Made by a program: the position numbers and the translations under genes. From Helicobacter japonicus (GTDB lineage Bacteria > Campylobacterota > Campylobacteria > Campylobacterales > Helicobacteraceae): 64,000 bases of DNA. The notes under the pieces are model-generated. The model saw only the letters and a list, made by a program, of their open reading frames with translations, was not told the DNA's origin and ran no database searches. The stretch covers positions 1-64,000 of the forward strand of contig NZ_JRMQ02000004.1 of assembly GCF_000762845.2 (NCBI RefSeq), read 5' to 3'. Positions 1 to 8,970 of the stretch are shown in pieces (the first letter of the stretch is position 1; every line of letters begins with the position of its first letter).

Positions 1-210
1 AAAGATTTTATGAAAAATCTCTGTGAGGATTTGACTTGTAAGGATTTCAGTGAGCAGAGTTTGCGCGATTTACTCGCATATAGTGGCTATAAGAGAGATC
101 TAGCGAAAAGCACTTGTGTCTTTCAGATTCTTATCTTTCTCCTTTTTTCTCATCGCCCTTTTGCACTCACTAAAGCTAGAATGCCGATAATCCACTCCAT
201 TTTCAATTAA
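1..210 (+). CDS. possible 3' end of a gene entering the window
   Basis: The plus-strand frame is open from base 1 to a stop at 208-210. The first 35 or so codons read like ordinary soluble protein (for example SLRDLLAYSGYKRDLAK), while the rest, which overlaps the antisense of the MerR gene, looks like shadow sequence. It may be the tail of a gene from the left, converging on the MerR gene, or simply chance. No family was recognised. Confidence 0.2.
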   Translation, partial: KDFMKNLCEDLTCKDFSEQSLRDLLAYSGYKRDLAKSTCVFQILIFLLFSHRPFALTKARMPIIHSIFN

Positions 211-558
211 ATCTGTATAAAGTTGCTCTTTGTATTCAAGCATTGCAATATTTTCTTGCGCTTTTGCAAGTTGGGCGAGATTCTTTTTCTTTTGCGCTTG
301 AATGATTTTTAGTCGCTCTCTTAATGTATCATCGCCTTTCTCACACAAATCTTTGTAATACTTAAGCTCTTTGATACTCATTCCAAGCTCACGATAAAGG
401 TTAATCCAACACAACCAATCAATATCTTTTTGATTAAAAAGCCGCACACCATTTTTATCCTTGTAAATACTTGGAAAAAGCCCCTTATCCAGCCAAAAGC
501 GAATCTTGCGCGAGGGAATACCGCTTTTATGCTCTGCTTCTAAAATCGTGTAAGTCAT
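100..558 (-). CDS. MerR-family transcriptional regulator
   Basis: This 152-residue protein has the MerR layout. An N-terminal winged helix-turn-helix (about residues 1-70) includes the family pattern SGIPSRKIRFWLDKGLFP and GMSIKELKYYKDLC, and a long coiled dimerisation helix follows (about 80-125). The C-terminus is basic and has no clustered cysteines, so a metal or thiol sensor of the CueR/SoxR type is unlikely and the effector is unknown. Family members bind between widely spaced promoter elements and twist the DNA to activate transcription. Such a promoter lies directly upstream, so the gene is probably autoregulated. Any co-transcribed target would lie left of the window. Confidence 0.85.
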   Translation of the reverse strand: MTYTILEAEHKSGIPSRKIRFWLDKGLFPSIYKDKNGVRLFNQKDIDWLCWINLYRELGMSIKELKYYKDLCEKGDDTLRERLKIIQAQKKKNLAQLAKAQENIAMLEYKEQLYTDLIENGVDYRHSSFSECKRAMRKKEKDKNLKDTSAFR

Positions 559-606
559 TGAAACTCCTTTGAAAGTTTTAGCTAAGTTTGCAGTTTTTGA
601 AATGAT

Positions 607-637
607 ATTATAAATCCTAACACCTAGTGTTTGTCAA
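607..637 (-). promoter_or_regulatory. MerR-type promoter with 19-bp spacer and operator
   Basis: Read on the minus strand, a perfect TTGACA (-35; bases 632-637) and a perfect TATAAT (-10; 607-612) are separated by exactly 19 bp. The spacer contains the palindrome AACACTAGGTGTT. A 19-20-bp spacer holding a dyad is the hallmark of MerR-controlled promoters, and the MerR gene starts about 50 bp downstream, so this should be its autoregulatory site. Confidence 0.8.
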
Positions 638-747
638 GGGGTTGGAGGATAAAAATCTAAATAAAATAAGAGTAAATCAAAAACTTTTGCAACCACGCAT
701 AAAACTTGTAAGACAAGGACAAATGCCCAAGCACATTGATTAATGCG

Positions 748-2679
748 TTATTGCAAAATACATCTCCCACTTGCACATTGATTAATAAAGCTACTAAGAG
801 GTATATTACGTGTTCCCCTTCGTTCTTCCCCCTCACCGCTACAATTATTATTAGATAAAAACGCATTGATAGGATTAGGATAAATCTCACGCAAACGCAA
901 AGAATAAAACATATATAAGTTGAGTGTGCCATTGCGTGTAACGACATTATATGCCTCTCTTAAATTATGTGCAAAAGAGTTGGATAATGCCCGCTCATAG
1001 CTTTCATAATTCATATTTACTAAATTAGTTGGGATAAATTGAATCCCATCACCTGTTCGTAGCACAGGCATTCCGTGTGCATTATAGCTACCATCTCGAG
1101 CGACATAATACATTTGCGCTATCCATAAAGTCCCAGCAGGTTGCTGAAATAAATCTCTCAATGCACTTCTTATCGCAACATCATTTGTAGCAAATTCTGA
1201 AGAAAGCCAAAAATTCCCGGGAAAGAGGCTTAGAGCAATGGCTCTATACATTTGTGCGGCATATTCAAACGCTGCAGAACGAGATAATCCGGGTGGAGTA
1301 TTAGAGGCACGATATTGCTCAAGGGAGGCAGCAAGCATTGGATAACGCGCTCGAAAAGAAGTGAAAGGATTGCGCCCAAAAGCTGTATCAAAGAAAAAAC
1401 CTCCGGATTCTAATGGAGTAGCAGTATATTCATTCATTTCAGCAATTATTTGATAGCTATGCAATAAACACACACCGCAATCCCCAGCTCTTTCCGAAAC
1501 TCCATCAGTTGTTGTCGCAATCTGCCACAATCGCTTTTTCCACTCTTGCGTTAAGGCAAAGCTAGGCGGTAATTGCACAATAGCTTTTAGATTTTTCGTA
1601 TAAGAACCATTTGCCGGACAAGTGGGAAGAGAATCCGAAAGATTTGCATTTTTGAATCTCTCCCAATCTTGCATATTATGACTAAATTGAAAATACGAAG
1701 TCTGCCCCTCATTTGTATCTTTAGCCAAATAATCTGCTTTAGCGGTATATGGCACACCCCAATTTGTGCCATATTTAGTAACACGTAAAAAATTGCCTAA
1801 ATAATCCTTAAGCATTGCGCTATCATTATCTGCAAACATAAAAATTTTCCAATTTTGTGCGTTTAATTTCGATGATGCTGTTTTGTTTTCTCGTAAATTT
1901 TGCTGCAAACATTCTTCCCAACTCACCCAATTCCAATCTTGTTTTGCATTCTGCTTAGAAGTAAGGCAAAACATCTTTGCAGTAGCCGAATCATATTGTG
2001 CAATAATGCCATTTTCAAGATTGAAATACAGCTCTTGGGGGTTATTTTTAATCGATTCATCATTGCGCAAATAATACAAATCAAAACCTTGAGGGGTGAA
2101 AAATCTCCAAGCAATAAAGCCTTTTTGCATTAAAGGTGCAGGAGTGGCTATTGTATTGAGCCATTCTTGCATATTATAGAGAATAAGATTAGATTGCGTG
2201 CCCTTAGATGGACTTTTTTGCAGGGTAAGGAATCCATTGTTAATCTGAAGCACAAAGCGCAAATCAGGAGTGTAGAGCATATTATCTTTAATTATGAAGC
2301 TTTGCGTTTTATCATCAATGACGCAAGGTCTTAAGATGAGTCGCTTGCCTTGAATATACTTTTCATTTTCTGCACTTAAACACACCCAACCATCAAGAAG
2401 TTTCCACGCTATACGGCTAAAGACATCATAACGTGCATCTATTGCTTTTTCACAATCACTTACCCCCACATAGCCTTCAGAGCCTGTAAAAACTGGTGTG
2501 AGGCATTGTGTTATCGAATCAGGCTTGCTTACAAAAGCAATAGGTCTGTCTTTAGGCTTATTGGCAAGTTTTTGGGAAACTTGTTTAGGATTTTCAAGAG
2601 CAAGAGCAGAAGAAAAAAATGCACAAAGGCTAAAGGAAAAGAGAGCAAAGGCATATAAGCGTAGAACTATACTTTTCAT
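748..2679 (-). CDS. secreted ricin-lectin/DUF1561 protein, virulence-modifying-like
   Basis: This 643-residue protein starts with a signal peptide (about residues 1-28). Two ricin B-type lectin-like segments follow (about 55-165 and 185-340), with QxW-like and Cys-Leu patterns such as WKLLDGWVCLSAENEKY. The C-terminal domain (about 350-643) is of the DUF1561 type (Pfam PF07598), the family of Leptospira virulence-modifying exotoxins also found in Bartonella. Conserved-looking C-terminal residues are Cys401/Cys404 (AGDCGVCLLHSYQIIAE), His535 (NAHGMPV) and Asn552. That order would also suit a papain-like cysteine enzyme, which is inference only. The start has a ribosome site (AAGGATAT) seven bases upstream. 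The gene stands alone. It is likely an exported toxin binding host glycans. Confidence 0.75.
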   Translation of the reverse strand: MKSIVLRLYAFALFSFSLCAFFSSALALENPKQVSQKLANKPKDRPIAFVSKPDSITQCLTPVFTGSEGYVGVSDCEKAIDARYDVFSRIAWKLLDGWVCLSAENEKYIQGKRLILRPCVIDDKTQSFIIKDNMLYTPDLRFVLQINNGFLTLQKSPSKGTQSNLILYNMQEWLNTIATPAPLMQKGFIAWRFFTPQGFDLYYLRNDESIKNNPQELYFNLENGIIAQYDSATAKMFCLTSKQNAKQDWNWVSWEECLQQNLRENKTASSKLNAQNWKIFMFADNDSAMLKDYLGNFLRVTKYGTNWGVPYTAKADYLAKDTNEGQTSYFQFSHNMQDWERFKNANLSDSLPTCPANGSYTKNLKAIVQLPPSFALTQEWKKRLWQIATTTDGVSERAGDCGVCLLHSYQIIAEMNEYTATPLESGGFFFDTAFGRNPFTSFRARYPMLAASLEQYRASNTPPGLSRSAAFEYAAQMYRAIALSLFPGNFWLSSEFATNDVAIRSALRDLFQQPAGTLWIAQMYYVARDGSYNAHGMPVLRTGDGIQFIPTNLVNMNYESYERALSNSFAHNLREAYNVVTRNGTLNLYMFYSLRLREIYPNPINAFLSNNNCSGEGEERRGTRNIPLSSFINQCASGRCILQ

Positions 2680-2804
2680 ATTAATATATCCTTCTTGGAA
2701 TATCTAACTTGTGTCTTATTATAGCAGTTTTAATTGAATATAAAATTTTGTCTGCCTAAGCGTAGAATCTTGCCTCTTTTCTTAAATCTATGGACATTGA
2801 GGAA

Positions 2805-3355
2805 TTAAGCAAAGTATGGATTGACTAATATAAAAGCCCTTTTGAGTAGCGCAAAGCTTAAAGCAACGCAGAGCAAATCACCCACAAAAGCAGCGCACCA
2901 GATTCCATTCAGCCCAAAAAGATAAGTTAAAACAAAGAGGCTACAAAGTGGCGCAAAAAAGCCCTGCATCAAAGAAAGCAAGAGAGAATAAGAGGCTTTG
3001 TTAAAGGCAGTGAGAAAGGAGCTTACGCATACATTAAACCAAGTGATACAATAATTGAGCGCATATAGGCTTAACGCAAAAGCACTAAAAACGATAAAGT
3101 CTTGATTGGTTTTTTCTGCAAAAAGCGTAATGAGGCTTTCACTCCATAGCATAATTGCTATAACCACCCCAAAACAAAGCAAAAAAGCAGTGGCAAAAAT
3201 ATAGAAAATGAGAGATTTTAGCCTTGCTTTGTCTCTCTTCGCATAATTATAGCTTAGAGCGGGTTGCATACCCTCGCATAGGCTCATAATAAAAGCAATG
3301 ATAAAAGTGTCTATATAAAGTATAATAGAAAATATCGCAAACTTAATAGGGTTTG
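2805..3355 (-). pseudogene. MATE efflux transporter, C-terminal remnant
   Basis: Only about 180 codons of a MATE-family multidrug/Na+ antiporter remain; intact members have about 440-460. The surviving part carries the repeat-boundary motif GMQPALSYNYAKRD and four to five hydrophobic helices. The frame is open upstream of the first usable Met (3287) to about 3355, reading ANPIKFAIFSIILYIDTFII, then meets a stop. The N-terminal half is absent: the next bases already belong to the NTF2-like gene. It is a truncation, so no transport function is expected. Confidence 0.75.
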
Positions 3356-3362
3356 CACTTTT

Positions 3363-3785
3363 TTAATACTCCTGCCATAGTTTAGAGGTAATACGCCACT
3401 CATTGTCTATTTTGGTAAGCAGGAGCAAGTCTATCACATTAGCATTATGCAGATTCTTTGTATCCACTTTCACAGCGGCAATATTTTCAAATTGGTAGAG
3501 AATCTCAATGTCTGATTTGGCTTGTTGCGCTTTGCCTAGCGAATCTATCACATCATAGAGGATTTGAATCTGCCCTCCGCTCACCTTTTGCCCTGCCTTT
3601 GCACCAAAAATAGTTGCCTCTTTGACAAAAACAGGCTTCATTTTTGCACTTTTACCCTCTGTAATGCCTGAAAGATAGGTTTTCACAGATTCTATAATCT
3701 CCTTTTGCATTTGCGCCTCCTTTGCGTAAGCAATATTTGCATAACCTAACATTGTAATCAAAGCGATAGCCATAAACTTCCGCAT
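3363..3785 (-). CDS. periplasmic NTF2-like (lumazine-binding-like) protein
   Basis: The product is 140 residues with a cleavable signal peptide (residues 1-21, ending AYA-KE). The mature part has the NTF2/SnoaL fold pattern: an N-terminal helix (KEIIESVKTYLSGITEG), alternating strands, and a C-terminal strand pair ending DNEWRITSKLW. It resembles putative lumazine-binding/NTF2-like proteins (PF12893 type), small secreted proteins of unknown ligand. The ribosome site AAGGAG sits before the ATG at 3785. It is followed directly by the MATE remnant. Confidence 0.65.
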   Translation of the reverse strand: MRKFMAIALITMLGYANIAYAKEAQMQKEIIESVKTYLSGITEGKSAKMKPVFVKEATIFGAKAGQKVSGGQIQILYDVIDSLGKAQQAKSDIEILYQFENIAAVKVDTKNLHNANVIDLLLLTKIDNEWRITSKLWQEY

Positions 3786-3880
3786 TTGCGCTCCTTAAGA
3801 TAAAATCCTAACATTATACAATATTTTAAATATAAACTAATGTATAATGCTATCCTAAAAGTAAGTTCAATACAAAAGGA

Positions 3881-4291
3881 ATGCAAATAATAAAAGGTAT
3901 AGACCATTTTGTGCTTGTAACGCAGAATTTGAGTGAGTGTTTAAGATTTTATAGAGATTTGCTAGGGCTTGAAGTAAAGGAACAAAAAGGCACAAATAGC
4001 GAGGGTAAAAGCGTTGCAAGATATGCTTTGCATTTAGGAGCGCAAAAAATCAACATTCATCAATCTTTTGGTGAGTTTAGCCCGAGTGCTTCTGCTTCTT
4101 GCGTGGGTGCGCTGGATTTTTGTCTTCTTGCAGAGGGAGACATAGAGCAGATTAAGCAAAATCTGCAAGCAAAGGGAGCAGAGATTTTGCTTGGTGTGGT
4201 AGAGCGCACAGGCGCACACTCCAAGCTTAACTCAATTTATCTTAAAGACCCTGATGGAAATTTAGTAGAAATCGCAGTAGAAAAGTCCTGA
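3881..4291 (+). CDS. VOC-family (glyoxalase/dioxygenase-like) protein
   Basis: This 136-residue protein is a single VOC domain, made of two beta-alpha-beta-beta-beta modules. It opens IKGIDHFVLVTQNLSECLRFY and closes with IYLKDPDGNLVEIAVE, the classic first and last motifs. Candidate metal ligands are His9 (first strand), the His of INIHQ near residue 59 and Glu of LVEIA near 131. VOC members isomerise, cleave or bind small molecules with a divalent metal. The substrate cannot be told from sequence. The gene is the only plus-strand gene in the first 31 kb. Confidence 0.85.
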   Translation: MQIIKGIDHFVLVTQNLSECLRFYRDLLGLEVKEQKGTNSEGKSVARYALHLGAQKINIHQSFGEFSPSASASCVGALDFCLLAEGDIEQIKQNLQAKGAEILLGVVERTGAHSKLNSIYLKDPDGNLVEIAVEKS

Positions 4292-4361
4292 AATATAGAT
4301 GTATAGGTTTGATTTTCTAATACTTTAGAATATCCCTCTTTAATGTCTTTGCCTGCAAACC

Positions 4362-7300
4362 TCACACAAGCTTACTTGCCACAAGCTCGGCTTGTTCTAT
4401 CACTCTATCCACCGCGAGTTTTTGCATATCCGGCGGATAACCATATTTTTGCAGCACTCTTTTAACCGCCACTCTTAGCTTCGCCCTCACAGATTCTTTA
4501 TGTTGCCAATCTAGGCTAACATTTTGCCTTAGAGTTTGAAAAATCGCTATGGCAAGTTCTTTTAGCTCTCTCTTACTCATCACTTCTTTTGCGCTTTTGT
4601 TTTGAGCAATCGCTTCATAAAAGGCAAACTCGTAATCTTTTAATCCCATTTCTTTTCTCTGCGTATCACTCGCAATAAGTTCTTTGCTTAGGGCAATAAG
4701 CTCCTCTATGGCTTCAACCACACTAATAAGGTTGTTTTGATATTTTCGCATTGTCGTTTGCAGTCGCTCTATCAAGCTTTTTGCAGAGAGTGTGGAGTGA
4801 AGACGCGCACTTAATTCATCGTTTAAAAGCTTCTGCAAAGTCTGCAAGGCAAGGTTTTTGTGCTTGTGAGAGGCAAGTTCGCTTAAAAATTCCTCGGATA
4901 AAATAGAGAGATTGGGCTTTGCAATGCTATCCAAAATATTCACCACTCCTTCGCTCACAATCGCGTCATTAATGATTTGTTTAATTGCGCTTTGCGGCAC
5001 GAGAGATTTTCCCTCCTCCTCTCTTTCGTATTTTTTCAAAGTTCTTTTGATGAGGTCAAAAAACGCCACATCTTTTGCGATTTTCTCCGCTTCCTCGCAA
5101 GGTAGAGCCATTACATAGGATTTTAAAAGCCTCGTTGCATTATCCAAAAACCGCTTTTTGCCATTTTCTTGGGCTAGGATAGTTTCTAAAACTTGGGCGA
5201 TAAATGCAAGTTTATCCTGTGCTTTAAGCCTAAAATACTGCAAATAATTCATTCCTTGCAGCATTTGGGCGGTAATTTCATAGTTTTCTTGCATTTTTTC
5301 TATGATTTTTGTCTTGTCTTGTATAAACGCGCCTTTACCTCCGCTTTGCGTATAAAACTCTAGTGCATTTTTTAGCTCATTGGCAATGCCTAGATAATCC
5401 ACGACTAGCCCCGCGGGTTTGTCCTTATATACGCGATTTACTCTCGCAATGGCTTGCATAAGGTTATGTCCGCTTAGGAATTTATCCATATAAAGCGTAT
5501 GCAGCGGTGGCACATCAAAGCCAGTAAGCCACATATCGCACACGATAACCATTTGTAGCTCATCATCAATGCTTTTAAGCCTTTTGGCGATTTCGCTTCG
5601 TTGTGCTTTGCTCGTGTGGTATTGGCTTATCTTTGCTCCATCATCACTTTTTGCAGTAATTATCACTTTGATTTTACCCTTTGTGGAGTCCTCATTATGC
5701 CACGAGGGCTTTAAATGCACGATTTGTTCATACAAAGACACTGCGATTTCTCGGCTCATACAAACAATCATCGCTTTGCCTTGCAAAATCTTTTGCCGCT
5801 GCGTAAAATGCTCCAAAATATCCTTTGCAATAGTCTGCAACCTCTCCTTTGCCCCGACAATCTCGCATAACCTCGTGGCTTTAGCGTTGATTTTCTCTTG
5901 CTCCTCGCTTTGACTTAGTTTAGAATCTAGTGCATTTAAAAGCTCTTGCCCCTCTGTGCTTAAAGCAATTTTGGCTAATCGGCTTTCGTAGAAAATCGGC
6001 AAAGTTGCCTTATCCTCTACCGCTCTTGCAATATCATAAATATCAATGTATTCTCCAAAAACGCGCCTTGTGTCCGCGTCCGCCTTTTCTATCGGCGTGC
6101 CACTAAAACCTAGATAAGTGGCATTTGGCAGCGCGTCTCGCAAATATTTTGCATAGCCATAGTGCAACTGCGCCTCCTCATCAAGTCGTGCTTCAAAGCC
6201 ATATTGGCTTCTGTGGGCTTCATCACATAGCACGAGGATATTTTCCCTCTTGCTTAGGCATTCAAAGCTTTCTTTCTCGCTTCTAAACTTTTGAATCGTG
6301 CTAAAGACAATGCCTCCACTTGCCCTTTTGAGCTTTGCCTTTAAGTCCTGTGTGCTCGTTGCAAGGATTGGCTCTGTGCGTAAAAGCTCCTTTGCCTTAG
6401 CAAAAGTGCTAAAAAGCTGCTCATCAAGGTCGTTTCTATCGGTGATGATTAAAAGCGTGGGATTAGCAAAGCTCATAATTGCCTTTGCGCTAAAAAATAC
6501 CATCGTGAGACTCTTGCCACTGCCTTGCGTATGCCAGACTACCCCGCCTCTTTTATCCCCATTCATTGCGCTTCTAGCCGATTCTATTGCCTTTTGCACT
6601 GCGTAATATTGATGATAGGCAGCGATTTTTTTAATAATTTTTGTCGTGGATAAGCCTGTTTTGTCGTTAAAAGTCTCTTTTTCAAAGAGGACAAAAAAGC
6701 GCGTAAATTCTAAAAGATTGTGAGGTTTTAATACATCGGGCATTAGGGGCATTTGCGTATTGGATTCCTCATTTTTCCATACCATAAAGCGCACAAAATC
6801 CCCACTCAAGCTCCCCACCTTGCTATTTAGCCCATCACTTACCATACATAGCACATTAGGGATAAAAAGTGTAGGAATCTGTGCCTTGTAGGTTTGCAGT
6901 TGGTTATAGGCGTTTTGCAAGGTGGCGTTTTCATCTAGGGGATTTTTAAGCTCACACACTACGAGAGGCAAGCCATTGACAAAGAGCACAATATCAGGGC
7001 GTTTGGGCATTTTAGATTCAAAATGGAGTTGATTACAAGCTAAAAAGTGATTGTTTTGCGGGTTTTCAAAGTCTAGCACTTGCAAGAGAATGCCCCGCAT
7101 TTCGCCATCAAGTAGCACTTCAAGCGGGATACCCTGCGTAAGATAAGCGTGGCATTTGGCGTTAGATTCTAAAAGTTCCTCATTTTCAAGGGCTTTAAGC
7201 TTTGCTAACGCTTCGCTTATAAGCTGCTCTTGGGATTCCATACTTAAGGCGAGGTTGCATTGCGTAGAATCAGCAAAGTTAATCCTCCGCACCGCGTCTT

Positions 7301-7430
7301 TAAACTCACTCTTAAGTATCCACTCCTTGCTGTTGCGCTCTAAATCTTTGCCACTTTTGTAAGTGTATCCCGCGTTTTCTAAATCTTGCAGGAGCAGGGA
7401 TTCTATGGTTCTTTCGTTGAGGAGTTGCAT
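4362..7430 (-). CDS. hsdR: type I restriction enzyme HsdR (locus A)
   Basis: This 1022-residue protein is the full-length motor/nuclease subunit of a type I R-M complex. The N-terminal nuclease has the PD-(D/E)XK set (RPDIVLFVNGLPLVVCELKN, about residues 143-162). Helicase motifs follow: Walker A QGSGKS (about 293), DEAH-type LCDEAHRSQYG (about 401), motif III GFSGTPIEKAD, and motif VI AIARVNRVYKD. The helical C-terminal tail binds the methylase. It translocates DNA and cuts at a distance when HsdS meets unmethylated sites. It lies last in the hsdM-hsdS-ATPase-hsdR operon, 9 bp after the ATPase gene. No defect is visible. Confidence 0.95.
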   Translation of the reverse strand: MQLLNERTIESLLLQDLENAGYTYKSGKDLERNSKEWILKSEFKDAVRRINFADSTQCNLALSMESQEQLISEALAKLKALENEELLESNAKCHAYLTQGIPLEVLLDGEMRGILLQVLDFENPQNNHFLACNQLHFESKMPKRPDIVLFVNGLPLVVCELKNPLDENATLQNAYNQLQTYKAQIPTLFIPNVLCMVSDGLNSKVGSLSGDFVRFMVWKNEESNTQMPLMPDVLKPHNLLEFTRFFVLFEKETFNDKTGLSTTKIIKKIAAYHQYYAVQKAIESARSAMNGDKRGGVVWHTQGSGKSLTMVFFSAKAIMSFANPTLLIITDRNDLDEQLFSTFAKAKELLRTEPILATSTQDLKAKLKRASGGIVFSTIQKFRSEKESFECLSKRENILVLCDEAHRSQYGFEARLDEEAQLHYGYAKYLRDALPNATYLGFSGTPIEKADADTRRVFGEYIDIYDIARAVEDKATLPIFYESRLAKIALSTEGQELLNALDSKLSQSEEQEKINAKATRLCEIVGAKERLQTIAKDILEHFTQRQKILQGKAMIVCMSREIAVSLYEQIVHLKPSWHNEDSTKGKIKVIITAKSDDGAKISQYHTSKAQRSEIAKRLKSIDDELQMVIVCDMWLTGFDVPPLHTLYMDKFLSGHNLMQAIARVNRVYKDKPAGLVVDYLGIANELKNALEFYTQSGGKGAFIQDKTKIIEKMQENYEITAQMLQGMNYLQYFRLKAQDKLAFIAQVLETILAQENGKKRFLDNATRLLKSYVMALPCEEAEKIAKDVAFFDLIKRTLKKYEREEEGKSLVPQSAIKQIINDAIVSEGVVNILDSIAKPNLSILSEEFLSELASHKHKNLALQTLQKLLNDELSARLHSTLSAKSLIERLQTTMRKYQNNLISVVEAIEELIALSKELIASDTQRKEMGLKDYEFAFYEAIAQNKSAKEVMSKRELKELAIAIFQTLRQNVSLDWQHKESVRAKLRVAVKRVLQKYGYPPDMQKLAVDRVIEQAELVASKLV

Positions 7431-7439
7431 TACTGATTC

Positions 7440-8969
7440 CTAATTGTTTTTATTTTTTATAAAATTTCGCATTTTCTCAATAGATTGATGCAATTCGTCC
7501 TTTGTAAATCTTATATTAAGTTCATTTTCTGGGTGATGAATTTGGTGTCTTATATATTCAGTTAGTGTTATTGTTTTCTCTTTTTTGGAATTATTGTTAT
7601 CAATTTTGATATACTTTTTCATATTTTTCATATTATTTTTATATTCTTCTATCATTTTTTCTTTATCAATATACCCATACAACTCATTATGATATTCCTC
7701 ATCAGCTTCTCCAAAGGCTAAAAAATTAACTTCATTTAAAGAGGGGATAGGCAGACTTGCTTTATCAATTTTGACAATTTGTTTCTCTCCATTGTTTCCA
7801 TTTTTTACCACTCTTAAATTATCAAAATCTAATCCTTTTACGATTGTAGGGCTATGTGTTGTCAATATAACTTGAATACCATTTTGCTTAGATAATTGGA
7901 CGAGAGATTCTGCTAATAATCTTTGATGTTCTTGATGTTGTGATGTTTCAGGTTCTTCAATTGCATAAATAATACTCTGTTTGCTTTCCCTATCTTTTTT
8001 CCTCTCTGCTTCAGCCCTAAAAAAATTTAATAAAATTAACCTTTTTACTCCGCTACCTCTTTTATTAATTGGAATATCTTTGTCCCCCATAATAGATATA
8101 TTTTTAAATACATCGCCCCATTTTAATTGTTCTGCACTTGGGATATTTGGATTTAAACTCTGGGCAATACTTGGATTCATTTCTTTTAATTTTTCAAGAG
8201 TAGTATTTGTAACTTTTTGCAATTCATCTGTTATCTTTTTTGCAATTGTTTTTAGGGTTGTAGAAATTTCGTTATCTTGTAAAACTTCTCTTATTGCAAA
8301 CTTTATAGGGTCTTGAATCTCACTATTACCATCATCATTGCTTCTATCACTTTGAAAAAGGGCATACAAAGGCATATATTTTTGCAGCTGTTCCCATATA
8401 CTTTTTGCATCTTCTTTATTGAGCTCCAATTCCATATTTTCCAAAGCTAAATCATCACAATCATCTCTAATTGCTTTCCTAAGCTCTGCTTTTTTGGTTT
8501 TATCTTTGCAATCAATATTTCTATCTGTTACTATTTTTTGTAACTCACTAACTTTTTTATATAATAAATCACGACAATTGCGATTAGTTGGGTGATAGAC
8601 TTTGAGAAATACTTTTTCTTTTTCTCTGCCATTCTGATATTTTTTAATAATTTCTAATTTGTCATCTTTGTTAAGCAAATATTCATCTTTAAGATTTGTT
8701 GGGTTGGTTTCATCTAATATTATAGAATCTGGAATATTCTCAAATATTAAAGAAACCTGTATTTCTTTGTCATTTTCTTCATTTTGTTTATTGACGTCAT
8801 TTTTGTCAAGTTTTATAACCCCTCCATTTAGAAAAATATCTAACGCTTCTAAAATTGTAGATTTACCTACATCATTTTTACCAACAAAAGCAGTTATGTT
8901 TTCAAAATCAATTTCTACTTCGCTTTAATAGCTTCTAAAGTTTTTCAATTTCATTTTCACGATTTTCAT
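7440..8969 (-). pseudogene. OLD/AAA-type ATPase of the hsd locus, in-frame stop at codon 15
   Basis: The intended gene starts at ATG 8969, with an SD (GGAGG) at the end of hsdS, and encodes M-K-I-V-K-M-K-L-K-N-F-R-S-Y. A TAA (8925-8927) interrupts it before the frame continues EIDFENITAFVGKNDVGKST (Walker A). The open remainder has an LSGG-like GSGVKRLILLNFF, Walker B IIYAIEEPET and the H-loop TTHSP, so it is an SMC/OLD-like AAA ATPase of about 509 residues. Such ATPases often sit inside type I loci (rloA-type in Campylobacter). A single base change explains the stop. No good downstream start precedes Walker A, so the protein is probably not made, unless this is a sequencing error. Confidence 0.75.
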
Positions 8970-8970
8970 C

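Noticed and set aside
657..947. Open frame of 96 codons on the minus strand
   Set aside because: It is the shadow of the 3' end of the DUF1561 gene in another frame, with no ribosome site and a low-complexity hydrophobic product.
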